A stretch of DNA of 64,000 bases from Micromussa lordhowensis (lineage: Eukaryota; Cnidaria; Anthozoa; Scleractinia; Lobophylliidae): contig OZ026601.1 of the NCBI GenBank assembly GCA_964020085.1, positions 16,050,030 through 16,114,029 on the forward strand. The letters run 5' to 3'. The first letter of the stretch is position 1; every line of letters starts with the position of its first letter. The notes beneath the pieces were generated by a model. It was given only the letters and a program-made list of their open reading frames with translations. It had not been told where the DNA came from and did not search any database. Positions 22,601 to 34,522 of this stretch are shown here, one piece after another. The position numbers and the translations under genes are program-made.

Positions 22601-25600
22601 AGTATAATTAGTAATAATAGTAACATAATTAGTATTAATAGTAACATTAACAATAACAATATCAATAATAATAATAATAATAATAATGATATTAATGATA
22701 ACTGTAAGTTACATTCTATAAGCATTGTTCAAGTAAGTGAAACTGGTGCTGTATAAAGGTTGCAAATGGAAGAAAAGAGGTTTGAAACTAATCCTCGGTA
22801 ATTTTTTAACGTTCTTACAGGTGCTATAGAAAAAAACCTTACAAAATACAATAGTCCGATACATGATCAAGTTTATGACAGTGTTCCTATAAACACAATT
22901 CGAATGAAGAAATATTTCTGCTTCCTGTGTACTTTAATATTCTTTAAATAAAAAAATTAATAACGGAATTATGAAACTAGAAAATGAAATCGAAGAAAAT
23001 ATGACATAATCTTTTTCAACAATCGGCAAAATGACAATCATTGGCAGAAATTGCTCAGTTTTGTCTCATCGTTGTACTCTAATGCTTAAATACATGTACA
23101 AAAGGTTATTGTTGTTCTATACCAAGTAAGAATTCTACAAAATACTACTATAGCATCTATGCTTAATATAAATATTCTTTAAAAGTTCTCTCGTTCCGTT
23201 CGTTATGATTTTACTTTCACTCTGCTTCACAAAAATGATCATTGTTTCTTTATAAGCTTACCTGTGATTTTTTTTAATTGCTCTTCTCCCTGGCAAGCCT
23301 GACGAAAATCTGCGCGGGCTTGTTTCAGCTCAAGTAAGATATTCGGTCCATTGTATCTACTATTTGGATTCATTGCACACTTGTGACTTGATGTCTCACT
23401 TGCAGGAATTGAGAACTTAATACTAAAACAGCAGAAAACAGGGTAAGAAGTCTGCTGAACGCGGATGAAGCGGATTATAGATCTTGTATGATCAATACTT
23501 CAACAAAAGCACTAAGACTGTACGATTGAAAAAGCCAGATCTAAAGGACTTTACAATTACCTTCACTTGCATTTGTGTCCAACATAAAACATGGTTGACA
23601 GCGTGGAATGAAAGCAGCGTCACAATGCACTCTGGGAAATGTCCTTGCACTTCCGGTGTTTCGTTGAATGCAGCACGTTATCAAAAATGTCAATAAATAT
23701 AACGGCCGGGGAAAAAAAATACAGCGTACATTGTGTTTCCATCGTGTTTCCGACATTGTTTCACCCACCTTTTTAAAAATACTCTGTAAAATTCGTGGCA
23801 TGATTAGCACTTCCGGTGTTTTGTTGAATGCAGCACGTTATCAAAAATGTCAATAAATATAACGGCCGGGAAAAAAAATACAGCGTACATTGTGTTTCCA
23901 TCGTGTTTCCGACATTGTTTCACCCACCTTTTTAAAAATACTCTGTAAAATTCGTGGCATGATTAGCCATTTTTGCCGTGCCTCTGTTAAGGAGTAGATT
24001 ACAGATGATGACCTTCAAAACGTGAAAAAGGGAAAAACTATAACCGCAGTCAGGAGTTTATCATTGATATCCTTACTACATTCTTATCACGTTCTGTGAT
24101 TGATAAGTATACACGCACACATAGATAGGATATATTTTTTTAAATTTCTAGTTGCAGTTCGTATGAAAACGCTTGTCCATGGCTTCTTTTTCCCCACCAA
24201 GTACTATTTGATACTTAATTTAATTAGCTGCAGGTGTCGTGAAGATCTGAAGATGTGAAAAGCACTAAACCAACGAATATGACCAGCACGTAAATTTATC
24301 TGTTATTAACCCTCGTTTCCATTGGGAGTGTAAATTGCTGACTTGAGTCTCACTTAGGGTGGTCAGGATGGAAATCTAATGTTTTAAAACAAACAAAATT
24401 CTCCACCTATTAAAGAAAATTACTTTAAACGCGTTCATATTGTGTTAACAGCAGTATGTAATCTCATAAAACTTCGCGCAAAATAGATGTAATATAGATC
24501 ACATCAGCTCCAGTATTAAGTGGTCCCTGGAACTGGTTGCCTTTTTAAGAATCGGCTATTTTAGGGGACAAGCATAGTCTGAGCAACACCCATTTTGTTC
24601 TATTTAAGGGGGTTCAAGGGACTTTTCCACAACATTCTTGTACCTTAAAAGTATTAGGTGTTTCTTTAGAAATGTCAAGCGATCCTGAAATATTTCTGAC
24701 TGCCGGGCATTTAGTCTATTTGAGACCGTGACATTAGACACTGCGAAAATAAAAATACAAACAGTTGACGTAACAAAATAACTGCTTACGGCTTTATTAA
24801 ACCACCTTTTAATGTCTAAAGCAATTTACAAAGAAAATTGTTTCTCCATTTACTGCAACCGATGCAGTATAAACTTAAAATTCTACCTTGAATTTTGTTT
24901 TCTTCCTCTGGCTGTTCTCGGCAACAAACACATTCTCTTTGCGCTGGCATGATTTGACATCACTCACAAGAACACCAAAATGTGCCTTCTAAACAATCGT
25001 TTTCTTCTTCGTTTTCGCTTTCGCTATCCTCAGGATTGGGGACAAATTCTGGCTCAAAACGGTAAGGTTGAACATCAGCCATGACCTCAAGTAAACAAAT
25101 ACGCTTGCAAAGACAAAATCTCCTGAACAAGATGACGTCACGCTGAGCGACCTAGCTCGACCTTGCCGCTGAGCATTTGTTTCAAAATGGCACCTGCCGA
25201 TGACAAATCTTTGGAGACAAATTTCTTGGGATAGAATGCACTTTAGAAGCTGAAACTTCGGTGAGCAACTTAACTCAATATCAACTTTTTATTGGTGATG
25301 ACAAAAAAAGTACGCTTTTTGGAGTGACCTTCTCCTTTAAAAAAATTAAATAAGGGGGTCTTCATTTTCAGGTCTTTGTTTTCAGTGTTTGTTTTTGGGT
25401 CTTCGTTTTCCAGCTGAAATCACTGACCATTTCTGTAAAAGCATGAATAATAGGCTACAATACAAGTCTTAGAGTTACATGTAGTACTATAAGTATAGGT
25501 AATCATACGGTTTCGAGTTCAATTTGTAATTTGCACTTGAGTTTTTCAAAAAGCCGAAATTGCATGAGCCGCTTCGATGAGTACAATTTTAACTTTTTGA

Positions 25601-28600
25601 AAAACTCACAAGTGCAAATTAATTCCAAATTGAATAAGAGAAACTGTATGATTGCTCATTAATAATATACACATGAAAAAATTTGAAGTATTCAAAGATT
25701 TTTCTTGAAGCCATTTTCTCTCATTCGAGAAAACGTTTCAAAGTTTCCACACAAAATTTCCGTCCTCATTTTATGTGATATCATTGGTTTAGAAAACTTT
25801 CTATTGTCTTTCAGCCAATCATAATCCAGAATTATGTGTAATTTACACTGGTATTTACACTTTTTGCACTGGTGTTACACTTGAATTGCACTGCTCTCAG
25901 CTAATGAGAATCAAGTAATTTTTTCATCTACATTTATATCTAACAATTTTTCACCGAAGTGGAGGTGAATAGTTAACAATTATTCACCGAAGTGGAGGTA
26001 AATATCCATCACTTTCACCGACACTGAGGTGAATAATTGTTTTAGTATATACCACACAAGCTGAATAATTAGCGGACCAGAAACGTTATTTTATGTGTGA
26101 CAAACGGTCGGAAAAGTAAAAATCTCTCGCGCCGGTTGCTCGGAGGTGAATAGTACTTGCTAATCACCTCCGAGTTAACCAATCAGAGCGCGCGAAAAGC
26201 ACTATTCACTTGTGTGGTATATACTAATAGTGGATATTTACTGAACCGCGAAGCAGCAAGGTAAATATATACCACTTTCACTGACACTGAGGTGAATAAT
26301 TGTTTTAGTATATACCACACAAGCTGAATAACTAACGGACCAAAGAGTAACTTGATTTGTGACAATATCCTGACAAAAACCATTTTGATTTTCTTTGGCT
26401 GCTCGGAGGTGAAAAGTACTTGGCTAATCACCTCCGAGCCAGCTAATCAGTGTGCACAAAAAGAACTATTCACTTGTGTGGTATATAATGGTAATTGAAC
26501 TGAGTGAAGCGCAATTTAGTCTGAAATCATATGCTTCATTTCAAAATTGAACGAGCGCACAGCGCGAGTTCAATTTGAAATCACAAGTATGATTTCAGAC
26601 CAAAATTGCACGACCCAAAGTTCAAATGCCACTTTGTTAGATCCATGTTGAAACGCACAATTTAATAGCAAAATTTGTCAAACAATGGCTTTTTTTCCTT
26701 TCATTTTCCTACAATGTGATTGGTTAGTTTAAAAAAAGCCATAAAACCTGATTGGTTGTTTTGTTTTACTGTCCCATTCTCATTGGCTGAGAAAAAGATA
26801 TGATTTAGAGCAAAAGATAGTGTGATTCGTGAATAAATTGGACTGCTGCGAGCAATTCACATTTGCAAGTGCAAGGATAACCAGTGATTTCAAAATGGAT
26901 TTAATAAATACTAAAATGTAATAAGGCTGATTTATACCACTTCTTATAAAAAAACAAAGGCAATATAAGGAGATTCACTTACCCAAGGCAAGGCCACCCC
27001 ACCTAAAAGTTTTAGGCAAGTATGTTTGCTTGGGTTTGCTTGGGACACTCGTTCATTATAACTTTTGAGTGACCTTTATTGAGGACAAAACAGCCCCTTG
27101 TTAAATACGGTTGCCACTGTACCTCGGTTTCAAACATGATACATCATTGCAAGTTCGTTGGGTTTTATCGATGTATTGAAGTTTACATTTGAGAACGCAA
27201 AAAGCGGTAACAAAAACTTGCGCTGTAACTTTTCAACCTAAGGGGTGCATTAATTTTTGTTGTTGTTGTTTCTGGTAACGGTCTCCCCAAAGTAACATGA
27301 AACGTAACTTACCTCAAGTGCCTCACACCTCTCTGAGATCATTTATGTCCTCAAAATACGACAAAATTGAAAATATTTGGACGTAGAGACCTTTAGAATC
27401 CAGCGCAACTTTCGTGGAAAATGCGACCTCATCATTCATAAATATGGATCTCCCGGCTCGTGGTTTTTACGAAACGCTACCAAACTCGAGCTACATCATT
27501 GACTTTGTTGAACGTTATCGCCTTTCCAATTCGCTGCTCTCTCGTCAAAATGTTCTCCAAATATTTTAATATTTCTATCTGAAGCGTAATTAAGTGGACT
27601 ACGGGACCCGGTAAGTATAAGGGGTACTCAGAAATACAATTCGAAAAAAAATTATAAACATAAATATTATCACTTCTAATTTAAAAGACTGTTAGATATT
27701 ACTAATAACTACCACTGACGTGAATTTCACGTTAAGCGATTGAATACAGCCTTTCGTATTTCGATTTGCGTTTGAAAACACACTTTTTAAATTCTTCGCA
27801 AAATTTTTCCTTCGCAATTACCGTTCAATGTAACACATATCGTGGCGTTTGCAATCGCTCGAAAAAAAGAGGAAATAAAAAGGTCTGTGGTAAGTCATGA
27901 CCTGCGAAACTCTTAAATGGTATCAAACTCGCGACTTTGATACGAACAGCCCTGGATGCTAGACATGTAAACAGAACACCATAACGCTTTACTTCGCGAC
28001 GGCCTTCTTTGATGTACCAGGGGCCAAAGTAATCCACAGCACTGAAAGTGAAAGGTGGTGCGGGCTCTAGGCGATCTCCAGGCAGGTTTGCCATCTTCTG
28101 TTCTTGAGGACGGCCTCTCAGCTTCCGGCAAGACACACATTCGGAAATATGTTTGGACACTACAGAACTTCCACCAACAATCCAATAGCCACTTGATCTG
28201 ATTTCATTCTGAGTAATCCCACGACCTTGATGTTTAATTAGCTGGTGAAAGTGGCAGAGGATAAGATCCGTCACATGTCCTTTCTTGGGTAGAATGACAG
28301 GATGTTTCACGTCATAAGGGATGCTAGACTGTCTCAATCGCCCACCAACTCGTAGTATGCCATCTTTATCTAGAAAGGGGTCAAGTTTGTACAGCGAGCT
28401 TGACTTCTTCACTGTCCTCATCCTTTCCTTGCTGGCATCCTTGTCGGCGGCTGGTGATTTAATATTAACATCCTTCAGCAATTGAATTTCATCTTGGAAT
28501 GCTTCGTTCTGTACTATCCTGATGATTTGTAGCTTAGCATGTTGTCGCTCCTTGACATCAACCGGCTTGTATGTAGCGATCCCTTCATTTCTCTTCCTTT

Positions 28601-31600
28601 CTTTCTGTTCTCCAGCAGCTGTCTTTCGGAATCTTTGTTGCAATCGGAGACAGACGGCAATTGCTTTTCCTAATCGATGCCAGTTGGAGAAATAGGTCAA
28701 GCGCTCCAATAAGGATGATAGTTTTGGCTCTTGGATCTGACTTGCTCTTACAGAAATGTTCCTGACCTCTGGGTCATCAGGAGGGATTGGGGGAGTGTCA
28801 TCCACGGAATCCCAGTCTTTAGGTGAATTCCAGAGAAAAGCCGGTCCATTCTACCAAGAAGTGTTGTCGATTAGCTCTTGGGCACCAGTACCACGGGAGG
28901 CAACGTCTGCAGGATTGGATTTTGTTCCCACGTAGTGCCACTGGTCAGGAGATGTCCGCTCGCTTATTTCCTGGACGCGATTGCCAACGAACACATGAAA
29001 CCTTCTGGCGTCATTGTTGATGTATCCTAACACCGTTTTACTATCGATCCAGAAGACTTCTTTCATCTGCACATACTCCAGCTCCTTCCGCAGCATACAA
29101 CTGATCTTCGATGAGACGACAGCAGCAGTTAGTTCTAGTCTGGGTATGGTCACTGGCTGAAGGGGAGTTACACGTGACTTTCCCATCACCAGGGAACAAT
29201 GGACACGATTCTTGACATCAACCAGTCGGATGTAGGAACACTGCCCGTAGCCATTCTGACAAGCATCCGAGAAGTGGTGCAGCTCTGCATTCTCAACTTC
29301 ATCAAAGTCTTGAGGCTTGTGACATCTTGCCACTCTGAGCCTTTCTAAAGCCGGAAGTTCAGTTCTCCACTTCTCCCATTTGGGTCTCAACTTGTCGGGG
29401 ACTTCGTCGTCCCAGCCGACACCATCTCGGCACAGCTCTTGCAGAATTTGCTTGCCTACTAAAATGAATGGAGAGACCAAGCCGAGGGGGTCAAACACTG
29501 AGCTGACTGTTGACAGGATTCCTCTCCGTGACAAAGGTTTATCTTGCATTATGATCCTGAACTGGAGAGTGTCAGACTCTATGCACCAATGAACACCCAG
29601 AGCACGTTCAACTGTGGTATCGTTACTGACGAGGAGGTGGTCCTTTGCGTCTACTGCTCGATCTTCTTCAGGAACAGAACTTACAACTTCTCTGCTGTTC
29701 GAGGTAAACTTGTGCAGCCAAAAGCCACCTTTCTGACATAGGGATTTGGTGTTCTTGATCAACTCTTTGGCTTGTTCTACGGATGGTACCGATTTCAGTC
29801 CGTCGTCTACGTAGAAATTTCTTCGAATGAAGTCTGCCGCTGCACTGCCGCAGGTTTCTTCGTACTGGTCCGCGATAGTTTTGAGGGCGAAGTTGGCACA
29901 TCCCGGCGATGAGGTGGCACCAAACAAATGGACAGTCATTCGGAATTCTACAGGGTCTCCCTTCAGCTCTCGATTGTCCCACCAAAGGAATCTCAGGAGG
30001 TTGCGATGTTCCTTGTTTACCTTCACTTGGTGAAACATTCCTTGGATATCGCACATAAGGGCAATTCGTTCTTGACGGAATCTGCACAGAACTCCAGTAA
30101 GGTTGTTGGTCAAGTCTGGTCCCTGGAGTAGTTGCTGGTTCAGAGACTGGCCATCACATAGAGCACTACAGTCAAACACAACTCTGATTTTTCCCGTTTT
30201 CTTCTTATGATACACTCCATGATGTGGAATGTACCACACTTGCTTGCTCGTTGTCGATATCTCCTCAACGGGAACTCTTTCTGCATAACCACTGGATATG
30301 ATATCCTGCATGAAGCTGCAGTAATCTTTTCTGAACTGGTCCTCGCTTAATAGTCTTCCTCTCAGCTTCATAAGGCAATTTAGGGCCAACCTCTTACTAT
30401 TCGGCAGCTCCAAGTTTTCGTCTCGAAGAGGCAGTGGCATCTCAAAGTGACCGTCTGCCAGCTGATGGATACCTTCGCACACTGTTCTCAGGAATCTTCG
30501 GTCTTCAACGGACAGGGGTTTTTCATCAGCTTGCCGTTCACTGAAGTCAAGGGTAAACATTTTAGACACATCGCTAGGACTGATCATTTCCTTTACTTGT
30601 GCTTTGAACGCGAAGTGACATATCTTTCCCTTTGGTGTCCCTTGAACTTCACGGGTAACGATACGATTACACGCAATTTCACTCTTGATTTCAGCGTCTT
30701 CTTCATTCGATGATCTTACGGCACCAATGATACCCCATCCAAGAGCCGTTTTCTTGGCATATGGGTCATCTGCCTTTCCTGGAATAACTTCCAATGGCTT
30801 TAGGGCGCGGGAACAGTTAAGGCCAATGAGAAGTCCGACTTCTATATCTTCGTTTAGAGGCATGATCTTCTCTGAGATCTTTTGAAGGTGTGGCCAGTTA
30901 AGAGCGGATTCAGGTCTCTGAATTTGACTCTTCTTAGCTGGTATAGATGATCTTGAGTAGCTTTTAGGGAGTGGAATTTCTACATCTTCATTGTAGCCAC
31001 GTACAACCAGGCCTTTGATCCTTCGGCTTTTGATTACCTCCTCTGCTAAGACTGTTGACAACTTTAGTTCGACTTCGGGTCCGTTGACGTCTGATCTTTC
31101 GAGAAGATCTTCGTTCACAAAACAAGCGTCAGATTGCTCATCCAAAAGGGCATAGGTTAGCAGCTTCTTCCTGATATCTCTTCTGTGGTGAATCCATACG
31201 GGAACAATCAGGGAATGCATACAGGATGGATTCACGTTCTTCACATCAGAGAGATTAACACGATGGGAGGTGGCTATTGGTGTATCTCTTGAACCACTGT
31301 CTTGTCCGTTTTCATTTGGAGCGGGATCACTGTGAAGGGAAGTCGGGTGGAAGCCATTGCAGGTTTTGCACACCAGTCTTCTTCTACAAATTCTTTTCAT
31401 GTGCCCCCACTTCAGACATCCAAGGCAAGGGGCATTTGCCTTTATGAAATCCCTTCTTTCGGCTACCGACTTCTTCAGGAACTGCTTACACAAATCCAAG
31501 TCGTGAGATGCTTTGCACAGTGGGCAAGAGGTGGCTTCAGACTTCTTTGCCTTCCTGCCGTTAATGTTGCTGTCCGTTACTTCATGGGATTCAGTTGCAA

Positions 31601-34522
31601 GGGCATTGAAGCTGAGAGGTTTTCTTCTATTAAAACCGTTTAACTTCCGTCCTTTATCTGTATTTTCCTTCGCGACTTCTTCTTTCTGGGGTCTAACTGT
31701 CGTTACTGGATTGCAGGCAATTCTAGACTCCCTTTGAAGGAAACGGCAGAATACAGAGAACGGAGGGTAGTCCATTTCGCCTTTACGTACATCGGATGAG
31801 GTTTCTTCGCTGTGACGTAGATCGTCATCCTTATTAAGCCAGCGGTCTACTTCTCGACTCCAACGATCGATAAGGTAACGAGGGAGTTTGCGAACCATTC
31901 TTTGATTTTCATCCGGATCGTCAAGGACCTTTAGGTATTTCATTGTATTCGTAGCCGTCTGACAGTGAATCAGGAAATCTGAAAACTTGCGCAGGCTCGT
32001 TCCATCGTTGGGAGGAATCTTGGGCCATTCATTTATTTTCTTCCTGTAAGCGTCTGCAACAAGGAAGGGGTTACCAAATCGGTCGGATAGGATCTTCCTC
32101 GCCTGCTTGTATCCATCCTCAGTCTCCAATAGCAGTAAGCCACTGATTGCTTCTTTAGGCTCACCTGTCGTGTACTTCCCGAGATAGTACAGTCTCTGAG
32201 ACACCTTCTCTGTCTGCCCTTCTATTATGGTCTCAAAGGACTTCAGCCATACCGGATAGTGTAGCAAATCGCCACTAAAGATCTCTGGTTCGGGAAGCGG
32301 AAGAGTATCCTGCAATCATCGTTGAGATAGAATGTCGGCTAATCTAGTTAGGGGGTCTTCAACAATAGACTTGCGAGGTGAGTCACTCGTTCTGGCTTCT
32401 TGGTGTTTGTATGGCTCGTAGTCGGCAGTGTAATACGGATCGTATCTCGGAAACGGACTGGTCTCGAACTCGGCGGCAAACAGATTTAGTGACTTAGAGT
32501 AGGTATCGCCGGCTCCTGTTTGAGTAAGCTAATAGTCTCTTCAGCGGGTGTAATTTTCGAAGGGGTGGCTACAGGCTCGTTCTTTACTACAGGAATACCA
32601 TTATTGCTGGGATTTTCTTCTAAAGGCCTTTCTACGGATTCTACGTTCGTCTCCACAGTCAAATTGTCAACGTTTGTTACGGATGACGCCTGTGTTTTCA
32701 GATAATTTTGAAGAACGTAGTCTGTGTCAATTTCATCCGGTAAACGTTCTTTAGCGACAACCTCGTCTCCTTCGTTTTCAATTAAGGCTTCCATTTCTGC
32801 CTTTGCCACCGCCAGTTCTTTGGTGAGTTTAAACCTCTTCAATTCATCTTCCTGCTCTTTCAGAGCTCTAGTTTTTTGCGCCTCGGCGTCTGCAAATTCC
32901 AGTTCAGTTTTCAGCCTCGCGACATTTGCAACAATAGCGTTTTTTTTTGGCTAACGAAGAAGCGGTTGATGATCCGTTTGATTTTCGGCTGTGAGAGTCT
33001 TGACTAGAGCGCCTAGATATGCGTGATTTTCCACTTCCAGTTTCTTGTTTTAGTTTGCATATCCTTTCGTTTACTTTTCTCAACGCGTCGGAATGTTCGT
33101 GTTCAATAGACTCAAATTTCATTAATGCTTCTTTCCTTGTATCGTAATTTCCCTCCAGAAAATCGTACAACCTTTCGTTTGCCGCGCTAAGAATTTCCAT
33201 TTTTGCCTCCAGAAACGTTCTTTCGCTCATTATGAGATTTTGATTTGTGGTATCCGCTATGACATTTATCACTCTGTTGAGCTGTTTTCACCATGATCGC
33301 TGAGCGGACGACCTTTGATCCTCGAGTATTTGTAAATGATAAGTTTTTCCCTTTTCGGTAAGATTTCGAACTCTGCTAGATCCTATTCCTATAGAATCTT
33401 CGGAATCTGACATTTTATCCGCCGAGAACTTCGAGTGTTAGAACAAGATTCTTTATCCAATGGATCGATCAGTTTCTTTCGAAAGAGTTTTTACTATAAG
33501 GGGGCAGACGCTGGCATCATTCAATTCATTCAACACAAACCAACGCCGCAATGGAGAAACGTTTTGTAAACAGAAACTTCAAGCGTCTTGCTTCTCTGAT
33601 TATTTAATACTTGAAATTTCGTAAAAACTGAAAATACAATGATCGATAAAACTAAATTACTACTAAATCTAAGCTAAAAGAAACGATCTTAAATGAAGCA
33701 CGAGTGGCACGCATACCAGCACGTTTAACAATGTAAACGATTATAAGCATAACAAATATCACTCTTGAAAACACTGCGTTCGGTAATAGATCCAAATAAA
33801 AGAATAAACAAGATTACATACCTCTTTCCCGGCTTTTATACCTCTAGTAATCGTAGCGATCCTTCAAATCTATCCTTTCATGAAATTGACATGCAGCTAA
33901 CACGCGAATCTTACACCGAATGAAAAATAACACCGACAACTCGCAGGGATACAACAGCAAAACAAAGAGGTATTGATCCGTCGTGACAATGACGTAGGTC
34001 ACGCAATAACGAGTTACAATGAGCTCCGTAACAATGATGATGATGATGATTATTATTATTACATAAATGTAGCCTTTTCCAAAGGTCTGTTTCATCCATC
34101 TTACCTTCTTGATGTGAATTAATATTGAGAAATTTAGATGAAACTTTTCCCTCATGTTACTTATTTTGCAACCCTAGTAATTGCTATTGTTTTGCTATAA
34201 TCCTGGTCACAAATTCTGATATTTAATTTATTTGCATGCTTTGTAATTGTAACTATAGGATGTGTTCCTTCTACAGGATGAAGCTCCACACTATGGGATA
34301 GACTGGCATGGGCCCTTGCCAAACTCTGAATGGGCTGGAGATAATGCACATCTGGATGAATCTGTCATTGTTCATGTCCCAGACATAGTAATGCCTTTTC
34401 TCACAAGGAATGTGTATCATCAACTTGTTCAACAGTTTAATCCACTCAGCGAGAGTAGGTCATTTGGACTAGACATTTATCTTCAGGTGGTAGCATTTTT
34501 GACAGGCTTTTGTCAAAACTAA
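14755..34522 (+). CDS. Inner element transposase (rve/DDE integrase core), intact spliced frame
   Basis: Exons 14755-15236, 15596-15826, 16080-16611 and 34277-34522 join with consensus sites and exact phases into 497 codons including the stop. The N-terminus is helical, then a helix-turn-helix reads FTAVKIAQLFSVSVKTIFRR. The integrase core has WHIDGNHKLIRW (D231), VRGDRGVEN (D288) and NQRIERLWRD (E325), a DD36E spacing typical of rve transposases and retroviral integrases. The last exon (YGIDWHGPLP, then DIYLQV) is the usual C-terminal tail of this family. The start ATG at 14755 follows the TIR by 72 bp. The final intron (16612-34275) is 17.7 kb because of later insertions, so splicing in vivo is uncertain. 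Its partner is the convergent HECT gene. Confidence 0.85.
16622..16890. repeat. GAT microsatellite followed by a GTGGACTT minisatellite
   Basis: Positions 16622-16685 are (GAT)n with a few interruptions. From about 16690 to 16890 short units such as GTGGACTTAAGGACC and GTGGACTCGGCGACT recur roughly every 20-25 bp with variation. The tract starts only ten bases after the donor of the transposase's last intron. Confidence 0.75.
17039..17545 (+). repeat. Direct repeats of ~143 bp
   Basis: Sequence 17039-17181 (GACCAGGAAAAGTTATTACG onward) recurs at 17404-17545 with few changes. The spacer ends in a poly(A) run near 17385. The arrangement could be a segmental tandem duplication or an insertion beside one copy. 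No coding sequence is present. Confidence 0.75.
18072..18246. repeat. MITE-like element, ~175 bp
   Basis: The ends ATAGGCCACTTCTGAGTTCC (18072) and, reverse-complemented, ATAGGCCACTTCCGAAGTTCC-type sequence (18225-18245) form a ~20-bp inverted pair with no coding sequence between them. Confidence 0.6.
18706..23373 (-). CDS. Zinc-finger tyrosine recombinase (Crypton-like), 2 exons, one homopolymer frameshift
   Basis: Exon 1 (23373-23262) starts MNPNSRYNGPNILLELKQAR; exon 2 (21373-18706) joins in phase. Exon 2 has an acidic Ser-rich stretch, two C2H2-type fingers (CGSKVYKLPRHLKNVH; CCECGCKQRYLSKHLQKQH), then a tyrosine-recombinase core with NGHRSGV (Arg), SVKDHKT (Lys), GTLMRK (second Arg, with Thr in place of the first His of HxxR), YMAHTERTADKHYHL (His and nucleophile Tyr). 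The C-terminus has two Myb/SANT-like Trp-rich segments (TWTKEEERAIKETF and a second, more divergent one). Total length is one base short of 927 codons; the shift lies in a run of ten A on the coding strand (21252-21261). Such recombinases integrate circular DNA without TIRs, as in Cryptons. It sits inside the giant intron of the inner transposase, antisense to it. Confidence 0.78.
22040..22316. repeat. Mariner-like MITE
   Basis: Ends CTACAATCCTGGTCAAAACA (from 22041) and its reverse complement CTACAATCCTGGACAAAAGT (ending near 22312) are a good inverted pair, flanked by TA on both sides as Tc1/mariner elements are. The interior has a long C run and G-rich tracts but no ORF. It lies in the intron between the two recombinase exons. 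Confidence 0.65.
23647..23966 (+). repeat. Two tandem 160-bp units
   Basis: 23647-23806 and 23807-23966 are nearly identical; both start GCACTTCCGGTGTTT and contain ATATAACGGCCGGG. The second differs by few bases and one A in a homopolymer. They lie just upstream of the recombinase first exon and may touch its promoter region. Confidence 0.9.
24887..25082 (-). pseudogene. P2X7-like cysteine-rich exon, broken
   Basis: From ATG at 25082 the frame reads MADVQPYRFEPEFVPNPEDS, an acidic stretch, then FWCSCE, a stop, and MPAQRECVCCREQPEEENK before a GTAGAA donor at 24886. The Trp-Cys-x-Cys ... Met-Pro ... Glu-Cys-x-Cys-Cys pattern matches the zinc-binding module of the P2X7 intracellular domain, which is widespread in invertebrate genes of unknown function. 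A TGA at 24960-24962 interrupts it, and I cannot identify following exons, so it is likely a gene fragment. Confidence 0.6.
25495..26620. repeat. Cluster of four MITE-like hairpins
   Basis: 25500-25656 is a hairpin with arms containing TTGCACTTGAGTTTTTCAAA and its complement. 26044-26232 and 26308-26490 are two copies of the same ~185-bp element with ends TAGTATATACCACACAAG and its complement, and inner palindromic GGAGGTGAATAG/GCTAATCACCTCCGAG blocks. 26510-26612 is a hairpin with CAATTTAGTCTGAAATCATA arms. None has coding potential. Confidence 0.65.
26621..27904. other. Spacer without recognised gene
   Basis: This is intron sequence of the inner transposase between the hairpin cluster and the truncated end of the BEL element. 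I see no ORF of coding quality and no clear repeat. Confidence 0.5.
27905..33850 (-). mobile_element. BEL/Pao-like LTR retrotransposon, 3'-truncated and degenerate
   Basis: On the minus strand, gag begins at an ATG near 33412. The pol part (32315-28851 and onward to about 27915) shows a zinc knuckle (CLKWGHMKRICRRRLVCKTC), an aspartic-protease-like YALLDEQSDACF, reverse transcriptase with FYVDD, RNase H (HHFSDACQNG; FWIDSKTVLGY) and an integrase His/Cys finger (HQLIKHQGRG, then CVSCRKLRG) with the first catalytic Asp in SAVDYFGP. The integrase stops before its second Asp, so the 3' end and 3' LTR are missing. Breaks include a TGA near 33275, a shift in an A run near 32941, a shift near 32490, a TGA near 32317 and a TAG near 28852. 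A TATAAAA box at 33834-33840 (minus) fits a 5' LTR. There is no envelope gene. Confidence 0.82.
33851..34276. other. End of the giant transposase intron
   Basis: This contains a short GAT/ATT microsatellite (34031-34062) and ends with the acceptor CTTCTACAG at 34268-34276. No gene is visible. Confidence 0.5.
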
